From positions 1-64,000 of the forward strand of contig CAUZEA010000020.1 of NCBI GenBank assembly GCA_963578605.1: a stretch of 64,000 nt of DNA, read 5' to 3'. This DNA is from JAKVCB01 sp963578605 (GTDB lineage: Bacteria; Planctomycetota; Planctomycetia; Pirellulales; Lacipirellulaceae). Positions 26,152 to 34,648 of the stretch are shown here, piece by piece; the first letter of the stretch is position 1; each line of letters starts with the position of its first letter. Both the position numbers and the translations under genes were made by a program. Under the pieces are notes generated by a model. It saw only the letters and a program-made list of their open reading frames with translations. It searched no databases and was not told the DNA's origin.

Positions 26152-26193
26152 ATTTCAGGGAAATCTTGGTTAATTTTAGGGAAATCTTGGTTA
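26152..26193 (+). repeat. 21-bp tandem direct repeat
   Basis: Two adjacent copies of AATTTCAGGGAAATCTTGGTT (second copy AATTTTAGGG...), identical at 20 of 21 positions. They sit in the 300-bp non-coding stretch between the rtcB start and the candidate RNA gene, and could be a regulatory or slippage repeat. Nothing else was recognised from 26067 to 26330. Confidence 0.85.
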
Positions 26194-26330
26194 TGGTGTT
26201 GCGGATTCGCGCCGGTCTTTGCGGTCAGTCACGATGCAAATCTGTCGTAACCCAAAATTTTACAATGACTTACGCCAGCAGGACCCGTTGACTTCGAGCG
26301 GTTTCCTGGGGTGGTGGTAAGTTCGGGCAA

Positions 26331-26363
26331 TTGTATGGATTGATCCCAATGGCTGATTATAAT
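26331..26363 (+). promoter_or_regulatory. Promoter of the candidate RNA gene
   Basis: A perfect TATAAT occupies 26358-26363. The best -35 candidate is TTGTAT at 26331-26336, but its 21-bp spacing is long. The -10 box is therefore the main evidence. Transcription would begin close to 26370. Confidence 0.5.
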
Positions 26364-26369
26364 GAATGG

Positions 26370-26658
26370 AGACGTGTCCGTGCGACGCAGCACGGACGGA
26401 CTAGAGGGCTGGGAGGGTGTGTCTCTGGTATTCACACCAGCCCCGCCGTGGTTTCTAGTAGGAAGGAGGTGGTCTATTGTTCGACGAGTGTTTTAGTAGC
26501 CAGCGAGGTGGTCGCACCTGAGTTTGGCCGGCGGGTCGCCCGTTGCGGCCACCACCTGCTTCCGAGTTCCCGCCCCCCGGTGGATCCGCTGGGTGAGGCT
26601 TGTTCTCGAAGCAATAACAAGGCTCGGCGCTTGCCTTGGCAAGCGCCGAGTTTTTTTT
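26370..26658 (+). ncRNA. Candidate structured non-coding RNA of unknown family
   Basis: About 290 nt lie between a TATAAT box and a strong intrinsic terminator, without a convincing ORF. Several helices can be read off. A perfect 8-bp stem pairs 26376-26383 with 26390-26397. An outer ACTAGA/TCTAGT helix (26400-26405 with 26454-26459) encloses GGGCTGG/CCAGCCC (26406-26412 with 26437-26443). AGGTGG (26506-26511) pairs with CCACCT (26552-26557), extended by CGCA/TGCG inside. AAGGAGGTGGT at 26463-26473 can pair with ACCACCTGCTT (26551-26561) and would compete with that last helix. It does not show the hallmark sequences of RNase P RNA, tmRNA, SRP RNA or the common riboswitches. The downstream gene is convergent, so a riboswitch role is unlikely. 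Confidence 0.5.
26623..26658 (+). terminator. Rho-independent terminator
   Basis: A perfect 12-bp stem (CTCGGCGCTTGC at 26623-26634 with its complement at 26639-26650), a four-base loop CTTG, and eight Ts immediately after. It works only for plus-strand transcription because the other side has no T run. Confidence 0.9.
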
Positions 26659-26792
26659 CGTTTGGGCAAGAACTCAGACCGCTGGTGTGCGCGTCAAAGA
26701 CCGGCATCTCGTAACGAACCATGCTCAGGGCAGCTGTTGGATGTTCGTTTCAGTCGATCTACGGGTTGAGGTTCCCGTTCGGTCGGCGGGTC

Positions 26793-28280
26793 TTATTTTT
26801 CCTCGCTGAAATCCGCGTTGTCCACGCCGGCGTCATCGTTATCGTCGAAGCCGACTTTTTCAACATCAGTGTCGTCAAGGTCTGAATTGCCAAAATCGGC
26901 GTTGTCACCGAGGTTCGTGTCATCGTTCAGGGCGGTATCGGCGAAGTCGATATCCGTGCCGTCGCCAAAGTCGAACTCGTCATCCGCGTCACCGCCGTTG
27001 CTGATGTTCGCTGGAGAGCCGAAAGCGGGGGCGCCATTGCCTTGCCCCATGAGGGGACCAACGACCGCGCCAACATTTTTCGTGAGATCGGCGATGACCT
27101 GATCGAACTCTTCCTGTGATTTGGCAGCCAGGATCTGGTTGGCCGCACCGTCCACCATCTGGAGCGGCATCATGATCATCATCTTGTTGGCTTCCAGTTG
27201 AGGTTTCATGGCAAGCAAGGCAGTTTTGGCGGCGGCCATCTGGGCGTCCCACTCGTTGGCCAGATCAGTGGGGATCCATTTGCCCTCAACCAGAACCATT
27301 TCAATGGTTGCCGTGTCGCCATTTTCCGGGGACATTTGCAACGTGGCCGTATTTTCCGTTTGTTGAACATTCTTGACTTTTGCGTTTACGATTGACTCGA
27401 AGGCTGCCTCGGCATCGACTCCTAGCGTCAGGGAATTCAGTTCATCGGGTACAGAAGTTGGCAACTTGGAAAGCTGCCTTGCGATTTCCGAACCTTGCCC
27501 CCGGGCGAATGCCGCAAGGTCGAGTGTTTGAAGTTTTTCCAAGTCCGCCAGATCACTGTTGAGCAGCAGGGTTAGCGCTGTTAGCGGCACGTCGAGATTT
27601 TTGGTAATTGTTTCGGGATCGACTGGCATTGCTGAGAGGGCAGGCGACTGGGCGATAAATTGTTGTCGGGTCTGCAGAATCTTCACCGCCTTTTGCGCAA
27701 TCCCGATGCCAAGTTTCCAAACACTGGGGTCCATGTTCTGGCCGAAGGTGTGAACCACTTCGTTCACATCGGTTTGATAGGTGGGCGGAAGCTGTGACCA
27801 CATCACTGCGAGGTCGCCCGCTTCAATCGCCTTGAGCAACGTCTGTGCAGTTGCTTCGGGAGTCGTGTCAGCGGCTTGTGGTGACAGAATCGTTGTGGTT
27901 GTCGCGGCCGGAGAGGGAGGAGTGGCTTGGGGCTCGGTTTCCGATCGATCCGCGGTTCGAGAAGGGGTCGTGGTTGAGGGCGATGCCCCGGCCAATTTCC
28001 TGGCCAAGGCCACACTTTCAGCGCTGAGCCGTCGTGCCGGCACCCGGATCGTGTTCCCTGCTTTCTTTTGCAAGACCAGGACCTCGCCATCGAAATCAAC
28101 GAACTTGGCGTCGACCTGGAAGTTGTCCGTGTTGTCGGTCCAGGTTTCAGACCGGGCCGGTTGAAAACAGACGGCCAGGGCCAGGGTCGCTACCAGGAAG
28201 GGCATCCAGACTGGCCGGCGACTCGTCAGAATTTGCGGAGATGGATCCATGATAGGAAGATCAAAACGGGGCATGGTCAT
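26793..28280 (-). CDS. Exported protein with N-terminal SHD1 domain and acidic tail
   Basis: The frame is open from a TTG at 28346, but the ATG at 28280 (MTMPRFDLPIM) is a better start and gives ~495 residues. A signal peptide (VWMPFLVATLALAVCF) is followed by an SHD1 (SLA1 homology 1) domain, TWTDNTDNFQVDAKFVDFDG, then VLVLQKKAGNTIRVPARRLS. This domain is common in planctomycete secreted proteins. The middle ~300 residues are helical and unrecognised. The last ~70 are very rich in Asp and Asn (DDEFDFGDGTDIDF, LDDTDVEKVGFDDNDD) and may bind calcium. Function unknown; export to periplasm or surface is likely. Confidence 0.75.
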   Translation of the reverse strand: MTMPRFDLPIMDPSPQILTSRRPVWMPFLVATLALAVCFQPARSETWTDNTDNFQVDAKFVDFDGEVLVLQKKAGNTIRVPARRLSAESVALARKLAGASPSTTTPSRTADRSETEPQATPPSPAATTTTILSPQAADTTPEATAQTLLKAIEAGDLAVMWSQLPPTYQTDVNEVVHTFGQNMDPSVWKLGIGIAQKAVKILQTRQQFIAQSPALSAMPVDPETITKNLDVPLTALTLLLNSDLADLEKLQTLDLAAFARGQGSEIARQLSKLPTSVPDELNSLTLGVDAEAAFESIVNAKVKNVQQTENTATLQMSPENGDTATIEMVLVEGKWIPTDLANEWDAQMAAAKTALLAMKPQLEANKMMIMMPLQMVDGAANQILAAKSQEEFDQVIADLTKNVGAVVGPLMGQGNGAPAFGSPANISNGGDADDEFDFGDGTDIDFADTALNDDTNLGDNADFGNSDLDDTDVEKVGFDDNDDAGVDNADFSEEK

Positions 28281-28535
28281 TTTTCTCGGTAAACGGGACG
28301 ACGTTCGATAGAAGCATGTTATAACCCGATTCGGTCGCACAAACAAAGAACTGGCCGTTTAGCAGGTAATCCACGAATTTTCTGGTTCCGCGGTTCGTCC
28401 TCCCTGGGCGATCGCCAACTAATTCTAGCCCAGTGGCGGGGTATGCCACCGAGTAGATTTGATGAATCGTATCGATATTGTTGGCCAGACGGCCGAAGCG
28501 GTCACAACGCTTGCGGCCGCCGGCCCGACGGCATC

Positions 28536-29147
28536 CTACCCCTTGGCTGCGGCATACCGCTCGGCAACACCACTCCAGTCGATCACGTTAAAAAATGCAG
28601 CGATATAGTCGGGCCGACGATTCTGATAGTTCAGGTAGTACGCGTGTTCCCATACGTCGAGTCCGAGAATGGGCGTGCGTCCGTCCATGTAGGGATTATC
28701 TTGATTGGGGGTACTTTCAACGGCGAGTTTGCCAGATCCATCGACTGACAACCAGGCCCAGCCGCTGCCAAACCGCGTGGCGGCTGCGTTGCTGAAGTCT
28801 TCCTTGAACTTGTCGAATCCGCCGAGTTCGGTGTCGATGGCAGCCGCCAGGTCCCCTGTCGGGGTTCCGCCACCACTACCACTGAGGATGGTCCAGAAGA
28901 GCGAGTGGTTGGCGTGGCCACCACCGTTATTCCGGACGGCACCGCGAATATTTTCTGGTACGCTGTCAATGTTGCGACAAAGATCTTCGATCGACTGATC
29001 GGCAACTCCTGAGCCCTCCAGGGCATCGTTCGCCTTGGTGACGTAGGCATTGTGATGCTTGTCATGATGGATTTCCATCGTTTTGGCATCGATGTGTGGC
29101 TCGAGGGCATCGTTCGCATACGGAAGATTGGGAAGTGTGTAGGCCAT
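28536..29147 (-). CDS. sodA: Superoxide dismutase, Fe/Mn family
   Basis: A 203-residue protein of normal family length. Metal ligands are His27 (in MEIHHDKHHNAYV), His81 (GGGHANHSLFW), Asp164 and His168 (LGLDVWEHAYYLNYQNRRPD). The second-shell GSGWAWL is also present. The GGGHANHSLFW form favours Mn or cambialistic use. It removes superoxide in the cytoplasm. An AAGGAG ribosome-binding site precedes the ATG, and a duplicated 14-bp element lies 25-50 bp upstream. The Fe or Mn preference cannot be decided by eye. Confidence 0.93.
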   Translation of the reverse strand: MAYTLPNLPYANDALEPHIDAKTMEIHHDKHHNAYVTKANDALEGSGVADQSIEDLCRNIDSVPENIRGAVRNNGGGHANHSLFWTILSGSGGGTPTGDLAAAIDTELGGFDKFKEDFSNAAATRFGSGWAWLSVDGSGKLAVESTPNQDNPYMDGRTPILGLDVWEHAYYLNYQNRRPDYIAAFFNVIDWSGVAERYAAAKG

Positions 29148-29170
29148 GGATAAATTCTCCTTGACTGAAG

Positions 29171-29198
29171 GCTAGTGATCTGAGGCTAGTGATCTGAG
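29171..29198 (+). repeat. 14-bp tandem duplication upstream of the superoxide dismutase gene
   Basis: Two perfect adjacent copies of GCTAGTGATCTGAG lie in the leader or promoter of the minus-strand sod gene, 24 bp before its start codon. Confidence 0.9.
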
Positions 29199-29440
29199 TG
29201 TCGAAGACACAGAATACCGCGCTCGATAAGAGTTGGCAATTGCCTCCCATGGGGCGCCCGAGACGACTTTCAACCCGTCCTTGCGGCACCTCGACACAGG
29301 CGAGGTCAAGATCGGCAATTTTGACAACCTGGCGTGCCACCAGGTGGCGAGCCCCACTTGCTTGAGGACAATCAGGCGGTTTGTACCGGTCCGGGGGCAG
29401 GTCACTTTTGATGACAAGGTTGTGAACCAGGAAAGAACTC

Positions 29441-30964
29441 ATGCGGTGGTTTCTGGTGTTAGCTGTGACGATCGTCACCTCCACACAGGTCACGTTGCTC
29501 TTTGCAGCAACACTGGAGATCACGGTTGCCGACAAGGTGGGCAAACGGTTGCCTTGCCGCATTCACTTGACCGATGCGGCGGGAACCGCTCAACGCGCCG
29601 AAGGGCTGCCGTTCTGGCAAGATCATTTCGTTTGCCCCGGGTTTGTCGCACTACAGCTGGAGACGGGTAAATACTATTTCGAGATTGAGCGCGGCCCGGA
29701 GTACCTGCCTGCTGTGGGTTCCGTGGAGTTGCCGGACGGGAAACAGAAGAAGCTGACGGTCTTGCTCCACCGCATCGCCAATCTGGCGAAACGGGGCTGG
29801 TGGTCGGGCGAACTTCACGTGCACCGGGCAATCGATGAAGTTCCCTTGCACTTGCGGGCGGAAGATCTGCACGTGGCCCCGGTGATCACGTGGTGGAACG
29901 GACGGGACTTGTGGCGTGACCGCTCGCTGCCGAAAACCACGCTGATAAAAGCGGATGCCGATCGTTATTACGACGTGATGGCCGGCGAGGATGAACGCGA
30001 GGGTGGGGCGTTGATGTACTTTGGCCTCAAGTAGCCGTTGCCGTTACCCGGTGGCAAGTCGGCGTTTGCCGAACATCCTTCACCGATGAAGTTTGTCGAG
30101 CTTGCGGGTCGGCACAAGGACGTGTCGATCGATATCGAGAAGCCCTTCTGGTGGGATCCCCCCATCTGGCTGGCCAGCGGACAGGCCAACTCGATTGGAC
30201 TGGCCAACAACCACATGTGCCGCAGCAGCATGTTTGAGACGGAGGCTTGGGGCAAACCTCGCGACGAGCAACGTTTGCCACCACCACGTGGCAACGGGTA
30301 CTGGACGCAGGAGCTTTACTACCACGTGCTCGAGTGTGGCCTGAGAGTGCCTCCCTCGGCCGGCAGCGTCTCGGGTGTGCTGCCGAATTCGGTGGGCTAC
30401 AACCGGGTTTGCGTTTACCTGGGCTCCGACTTTTCCTATCACGCCTGGTGGCAAGGCCTGAGGGCCGGCCGGTCATTCGTCACCAATGGACCGTTGTTGT
30501 TCTGCCAGGCAAACGGTCAACGACCCGGCCACGTATTTCAGGCCGAGCGGTCGCTTGAGATCAACTTGAACATCGAGTTGATCTCGAAAGATCATGTTCC
30601 GGACCTTGAAATAATCAAGAACGGTCGCTCGGTGCAGATGATCCCGATCGACATTTCCAACAAGTCGCAGCGGACAGCGAAGCTGACGTTTCAAGAAAGC
30701 GGCTGGTTCCTGGTCCGGGCTGTCACCGAGAATCGGCGGACGTTCCGCTTTGCCTCAACCGCTCCGTATTACGTCGAGATCGGCAAAACGAAGTCTCGCA
30801 TCAGTCGCCGCTCGGTACAGTTCTTCCTGGATTGGATCGATGAGCGCGCAGCACGGGTCCCGCAGAAGTTAAAAGACCCCGCCAGGCTCAGCGAAGTCCT
30901 CAAGTACCACGGCGATGCCAAGCGGTTCTGGCGGCAACGTATGAGCCAGGCTAATTCAGAGTGA
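29441..30964 (+). pseudogene. CehA/McbA-family metallohydrolase interrupted by an in-frame TAG
   Basis: The 5' part (197 residues, signal peptide MRWFLVLAVTIVTSTQVTLL) ends at TAG 30032-30034 after GGALMYFGLK. The same frame continues at once as PLPLPGGKSAFAEHPSPMKF and runs to 30964. Together they make one ~507-residue protein of the CehA/McbA (PHP-like) type: WWSGELHVHRAIDEVPL, RAEDLHVAPVITWWNG, FWWDPPIWLASGQANSIGLA, NGYWTQELYYHVLECGLRVP and GRSFVTNGPLLF. A single C-to-T change from CAG would explain the stop. It could be a recent nonsense mutation, a readthrough codon, or a sequencing error; the downstream half lacks a good start of its own. Confidence 0.8.
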
Positions 30965-31180
30965 GGAAAGACGAGGCCAGACACCACTGGAACCTCGGCA
31001 TGCGTTGATGTGGATATACGCAAGGAGCCGGTCCCCGTCGCGTCCTACCACCCTGACCCCCGACGTTTACACAGTTCCCTGGGGAACGACCCCCAGGGCC
31101 CCGGCGCGATTCGCCACCAACGACGCACGGGCTTCGGTCGCCATGGGCAATGCCAAATCGCTGAGCGTGAAAGTAGCACG

Positions 31181-32716
31181 CTAGTGGGTTACCTGAAATG
31201 CGAACAGTTCCGCTTGCTTGAGTTTGAATTCCAGCTGAATTCGACGATCGGGTAGCGTGTCACGTTCATTCCACGTCACGAGCAGGTTGTAGCCATCACC
31301 CGATACGGGCCTGCAAACGTCCCAATCGTAGCCAGCAATAACATCTCCCGTGTTACCGGCGCGGACTTGGACACGGATTTCACCGCCAGGACAACGCGCG
31401 TTGAGCAGGAGCCGCCTGGGAACGGTCACCGAGGGATCGATGGCCACGGTTCGTAGCACATCCTGCTGGTTGCCGACGGTGTCCCGCGACACGAATCGGT
31501 CCTTTGGCATCCGCGCCAGACCAATTTGTCGTTCTTTCCGGGACTCGATCTTGTGCCCTTGTTTATAGCCACCGTAATACAGGTACAACTGGTCGCCCAC
31601 CGGGAGGACGGAACCGACCCACGTCATGGCGTGGTCCCAAGCCTTAGGATCGGGGTGGCGATCGAAAAACACGTTGTCATGCCGTTCCCAATGCTTGCCA
31701 TCGCGGCTGGTTATCAGGGTGGTGTAGCCAATACCCTCTGCTGGTCCTCCCTCGGTGGCTGGTAAATCGTCCCTCAACATACGGACGAAGCCGATTAACA
31801 GCCCTCCGCGGGCGAACGTCCCTCCGACGCTGTAAAACTCCAGCAGACCTTCATCTCTCGACTCAGGAACCACGACTCGCCAAAGACGTTTCCAGTGCTG
31901 GAAATCGTCACTTGTGCTGGCACTTACAAGTCGGCGGATGTAGGTTCGCGCCTTGGGGCCACGGGCGAGACCATCTGAAGCGATCGCCGGAGTCTTGACG
32001 AAAGCGCCATAATGGTTGCGATAGGGATCGTAAAACACGTCGATGATGTCGCCCGCTCCGTAAGGTCGACGTGGATCGCCAAGGAAATGGTCCTCGCCGA
32101 AATCAGGAAGAACGGGATTGTCTGTGTAGAGTTTCCAGTCTATTCCATCGGAGGAAAAGGCGACGCGCATTCCCGGGTCACCTCCTGGCCAGGGTTTTGT
32201 CTGACCCCACCACGCGATTTTAAATCGCTGATTTGGATCTTTGCTTGCTGGACCGTCATCGATGACCGAAGCACCGCATCCATTCTGGAAGTCACGACCA
32301 ATTTGTAACAATCGATTGTCATTGCCGAGGATGTCGAGTTCAGGCGTGCGCCAATTGATTCCATCATCGCTCTCGGCATAGGCAATCTGGCCGGCGTCGC
32401 GGTTGTACCACATCCGGAAAAGTTTGGTTTCCGGATCGCGCAGCACTGTGACATAGGGTTGCGAGATTCCTTGTTGCCAGCCCAAGATCGGATAATCCAG
32501 GGCGCGTTCCGGAGTGTGCGTTGTCTTGACTAAATTCGACGAATGGGCGATCAGATAATCGTCAAGGAATAACTGCGGCTCGTCGTTAACGAGAACAGGC
32601 CGCTCGGCTGGTTGTGTGTGCACACTGAAATGAGGGATGTCTGCGGCCGCTGTGCGGTTCAGCAGGCACAAGCACTTCGTCACTACCATGGGTAGGTATC
32701 TCTTATTGCCCACCAT
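31181..32716 (-). CDS. Beta-propeller (GH32/GH43-like) protein, paralogue A
   Basis: A 511-residue protein related to those at 36391 and 37894. The shared opening module is QLFLDDYLIAHSSNLVKTTH, followed by a propeller with repeated strand motifs (FRMWYNRDAGQIAYAESDDG, MRVAFSSDGIDWKLYTDNP, YTTLITSRDGKHWERHDNVF, QLYLYYGGYKQGHKIESRKE). A beta-sandwich C-terminus follows (LLLNARCPGGEIRVQV). These features resemble five-bladed glycosidases, and the SDGxxW repeats are typical. No catalytic residues could be assigned. The N-terminus is only weakly signal-like. A role in polysaccharide breakdown is inferred from family and neighbours. Confidence 0.75.
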   Translation of the reverse strand: MVGNKRYLPMVVTKCLCLLNRTAAADIPHFSVHTQPAERPVLVNDEPQLFLDDYLIAHSSNLVKTTHTPERALDYPILGWQQGISQPYVTVLRDPETKLFRMWYNRDAGQIAYAESDDGINWRTPELDILGNDNRLLQIGRDFQNGCGASVIDDGPASKDPNQRFKIAWWGQTKPWPGGDPGMRVAFSSDGIDWKLYTDNPVLPDFGEDHFLGDPRRPYGAGDIIDVFYDPYRNHYGAFVKTPAIASDGLARGPKARTYIRRLVSASTSDDFQHWKRLWRVVVPESRDEGLLEFYSVGGTFARGGLLIGFVRMLRDDLPATEGGPAEGIGYTTLITSRDGKHWERHDNVFFDRHPDPKAWDHAMTWVGSVLPVGDQLYLYYGGYKQGHKIESRKERQIGLARMPKDRFVSRDTVGNQQDVLRTVAIDPSVTVPRRLLLNARCPGGEIRVQVRAGNTGDVIAGYDWDVCRPVSGDGYNLLVTWNERDTLPDRRIQLEFKLKQAELFAFQVTH

Positions 32717-33008
32717 CGTTATTTCCTTGTTTTGCCTCAGTTACACTTCAGAGACGGCCATTTGCTGTCGTCGGCACACCGTTACGTCATTTTTGAAGAC
32801 GACGATCCTCAATACCGGTGAGGGATGGCAAACCGATCGCCACGGACGGTCGTGAACACGAAAACGGTATCTAACCTCGATTAGTATAAGGGATTGCGTG
32901 CATTCCTGTCGGCTGAGCGAGGTGTGTCGACTTGCGGGCCCATTCAGAAACGGCGCCGCGGATGCTCCCCGACGACTTTTCTGTTTCGTGCTTGAATAAC
33001 CAAGGTCA

Positions 33009-33746
33009 TCAAAAAGAAGGAGTCGGACAGGTTCCAAAGTTATTGAAACGATCCTGACCACTGACGAGCACGGTTTGCCAGTCTTGGCCTAGTGAGTTTT
33101 TTTGGGTCGGGCGGACAGCGGGGGCTACGTAGCGAATTGTCAATCCGCAGCGGCGGCGGGTGGATCGATTGGGCAGGCTGCCATGGATGAGCGTCCCGTC
33201 GTGCAGAGAGATTTCACCAGCCTTAAGTATCAGATCCACTGCGGCTTGCTCTTCGTCCGGACTTGCGGTGAGTTCCTGGTTGATGCTCAACAAGTTGCCC
33301 TCGCGTTTTGACTTTCCATGCGCGCGCAGGCCCTCGCGATGACTGCCTGGTATGACGCGCATGCACCCGTTTTCTTGATCACTGTCGTCAATGGCATACC
33401 AGGCCGTGACTGCTTGCGGTGGTTCGAGTCCCCAGTAAGTCGCGTCTTGGTGCCAGGCGACGAATTTTTCCTGCGGGCCGTACTTGCAGAAGAAGTGTGT
33501 TCCCAACAGCAGTATATCGGGCCCCAGCACTTCCCTGGTGCATTCCAGGATTTTGGGGTGGGTCGCGATCTCCCAAATAAACGATTGGTCAAAGTGCTTG
33601 TCGATCAGCCCAATCGCGCAATTTTCTTTTCCTTCGACCGCTTCCAATTGGTCGAAGCACTCCCGATACCGGGTTGCTTCGCGCTGTTCGCAAACAACAA
33701 TCCCGGTCAGGTATCCATTTGTGTCGAATTCGTGTTGAGGATTCAT
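33009..33746 (-). CDS. Phytanoyl-CoA dioxygenase (PhyH) family protein
   Basis: The frame is open from 33941, but the ATG at 33746 (MNPQHEFDTNGYLTG) starts at the conserved family N-terminus and avoids overlap with the upstream gene. That gives ~245 residues. The Fe(II) facial triad is visible: His and Asp in FVAWHQDATYWG, and the distal His in LHDGTLIHGSLPN. A nearby RRCGLTIRYVAP supplies the 2-oxoglutarate-binding Arg. It should hydroxylate a small molecule using 2-oxoglutarate and oxygen; substrate unknown. It lies 40 bp after the SMP-30 gene in a minus-strand carbohydrate gene group. Confidence 0.85.
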   Translation of the reverse strand: MNPQHEFDTNGYLTGIVVCEQREATRYRECFDQLEAVEGKENCAIGLIDKHFDQSFIWEIATHPKILECTREVLGPDILLLGTHFFCKYGPQEKFVAWHQDATYWGLEPPQAVTAWYAIDDSDQENGCMRVIPGSHREGLRAHGKSKREGNLLSINQELTASPDEEQAAVDLILKAGEISLHDGTLIHGSLPNRSTRRRCGLTIRYVAPAVRPTQKNSLGQDWQTVLVSGQDRFNNFGTCPTPSF

Positions 33747-33786
33747 TTCAAGTGTTCTAGGTTTCGATGCTATTGGTTGGTCTGGG

Positions 33787-34635
33787 TTACGAGAGCTGTG
33801 GGTAATGAAGTGGGCAACCGGGTATTTCCACGCGAGTTTGGGCAAGATGCCATCGTCCCAGAGTTGAGACCACGAGCATCGACAGGTCCGGGCCGGCAAA
33901 GACCATATTTGTGGGCGATGAAATGGTCGTACTTTCTTCATCCTCGACGAGCACGTCTAGCTCTCTGTTGGCAGAGAGGCGATAGATCACGTCGGGAGTG
34001 TAACACGAAATCAGCAAGTTTCCCTGCTGGTCGAACGCCAGGCCATCCGGCACCGTGTGGGGCAATTCGACGATGACCTCAGGTGCGCCCACGCTGCCGC
34101 CCGTTTCCAGCGGCAGACGGACGACGCCCGGTAAGTTCGACACCACGACGTACAAGCTGTTGCTATCGGGACTTAGTGCCATGCCATTGGGAAACGCCGA
34201 AACATCCGTGCTGAGCAATTTTGTTTGTCCGTCGGGTGTGATGCAAAGCAAGCAGCCGTTGTTTTCGTGCCATCCCCCGGAGTCGGAAACGTAGAGATTG
34301 CCATCGCTGTCGAAGACCGGATAGTTGGGAAGCTTGATCGCTTGATCTGGCAACCCTTGGCTGTACACAGAGACACCACCCTCTTGATCGATCCGAAACA
34401 CGGATTGCAGTTTGAGATCACAGGCATAAATGTTACTCATTCCATCCAAACAGAGACCCAGGATGAAGCCACCGGTCGACGCGATCTGAGTGACTTCACC
34501 ACTGGTGCTGATGCGATAAATCTGCCCCGCTTCACCGCCGGCGTAAATATGACCATCGGGTCCCCAAGTGACACCTTCTGGGTGATCGAGCCCGTCGACC
34601 AGGGTTGTAAAATCGCCAGGTTTCAAGATTGACAT
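33787..34635 (-). CDS. SMP-30/gluconolactonase-like protein
   Basis: The ATG at 34635 (MSILKPGDFTTLVDG) is chosen; the longer frame from 34779 would overlap the upstream gene and encodes a basic, non-conserved stretch. The ~282-residue product is a six-bladed propeller: HPEGVTWGPDGHIYAGGEAG with the metal-binding Glu, GLCLDGMSNIYACDL, LPNYPVFDSDGNLYVSDSG with Asn and Asp ligands, PNGMALSPDSNSLYVV and VPDGLAFDQQGNLLISCY. Members hydrolyse sugar lactones with calcium or zinc. Placed between an aldose-epimerase-like gene and a PhyH gene, it probably opens an aldonolactone. Confidence 0.87.
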   Translation of the reverse strand: MSILKPGDFTTLVDGLDHPEGVTWGPDGHIYAGGEAGQIYRISTSGEVTQIASTGGFILGLCLDGMSNIYACDLKLQSVFRIDQEGGVSVYSQGLPDQAIKLPNYPVFDSDGNLYVSDSGGWHENNGCLLCITPDGQTKLLSTDVSAFPNGMALSPDSNSLYVVVSNLPGVVRLPLETGGSVGAPEVIVELPHTVPDGLAFDQQGNLLISCYTPDVIYRLSANRELDVLVEDEESTTISSPTNMVFAGPDLSMLVVSTLGRWHLAQTRVEIPGCPLHYPQLS

Positions 34636-34648
34636 GACTGGGGCCGTT

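Noticed and set aside
26463..26520. A 14-codon frame (TTG start at 26477, FDECFSSQRGGRT) with a perfect AAGGAGG ahead of it, inside the candidate RNA
   Set aside because: The AAGGAGGTGGT is better explained as one arm of a competing helix. The peptide is too short to judge and no downstream gene exists for it to regulate.
26370..26658. Identification of the structured RNA as RNase P RNA, tmRNA, 6S or SRP RNA
   Set aside because: The sequences expected for these (for example the GAGGAAAGTCC region of RNase P, or the SRP tetraloop and asymmetric-loop motif) were not found, and 5' and 3' ends do not pair as in 6S RNA.
31050..31180. A minus-strand frame ending ATEARASLVANRAGALGVVP downstream of propeller paralogue A
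   Set aside because: It looks mildly protein-like but is too short, has no start signal and matches no family that could be recalled.
33747..33941. N-terminal extension of the PhyH protein overlapping the SMP-30 gene
   Set aside because: The extension is basic and unlike the family; a proper ATG at 33746 starts at the conserved region.
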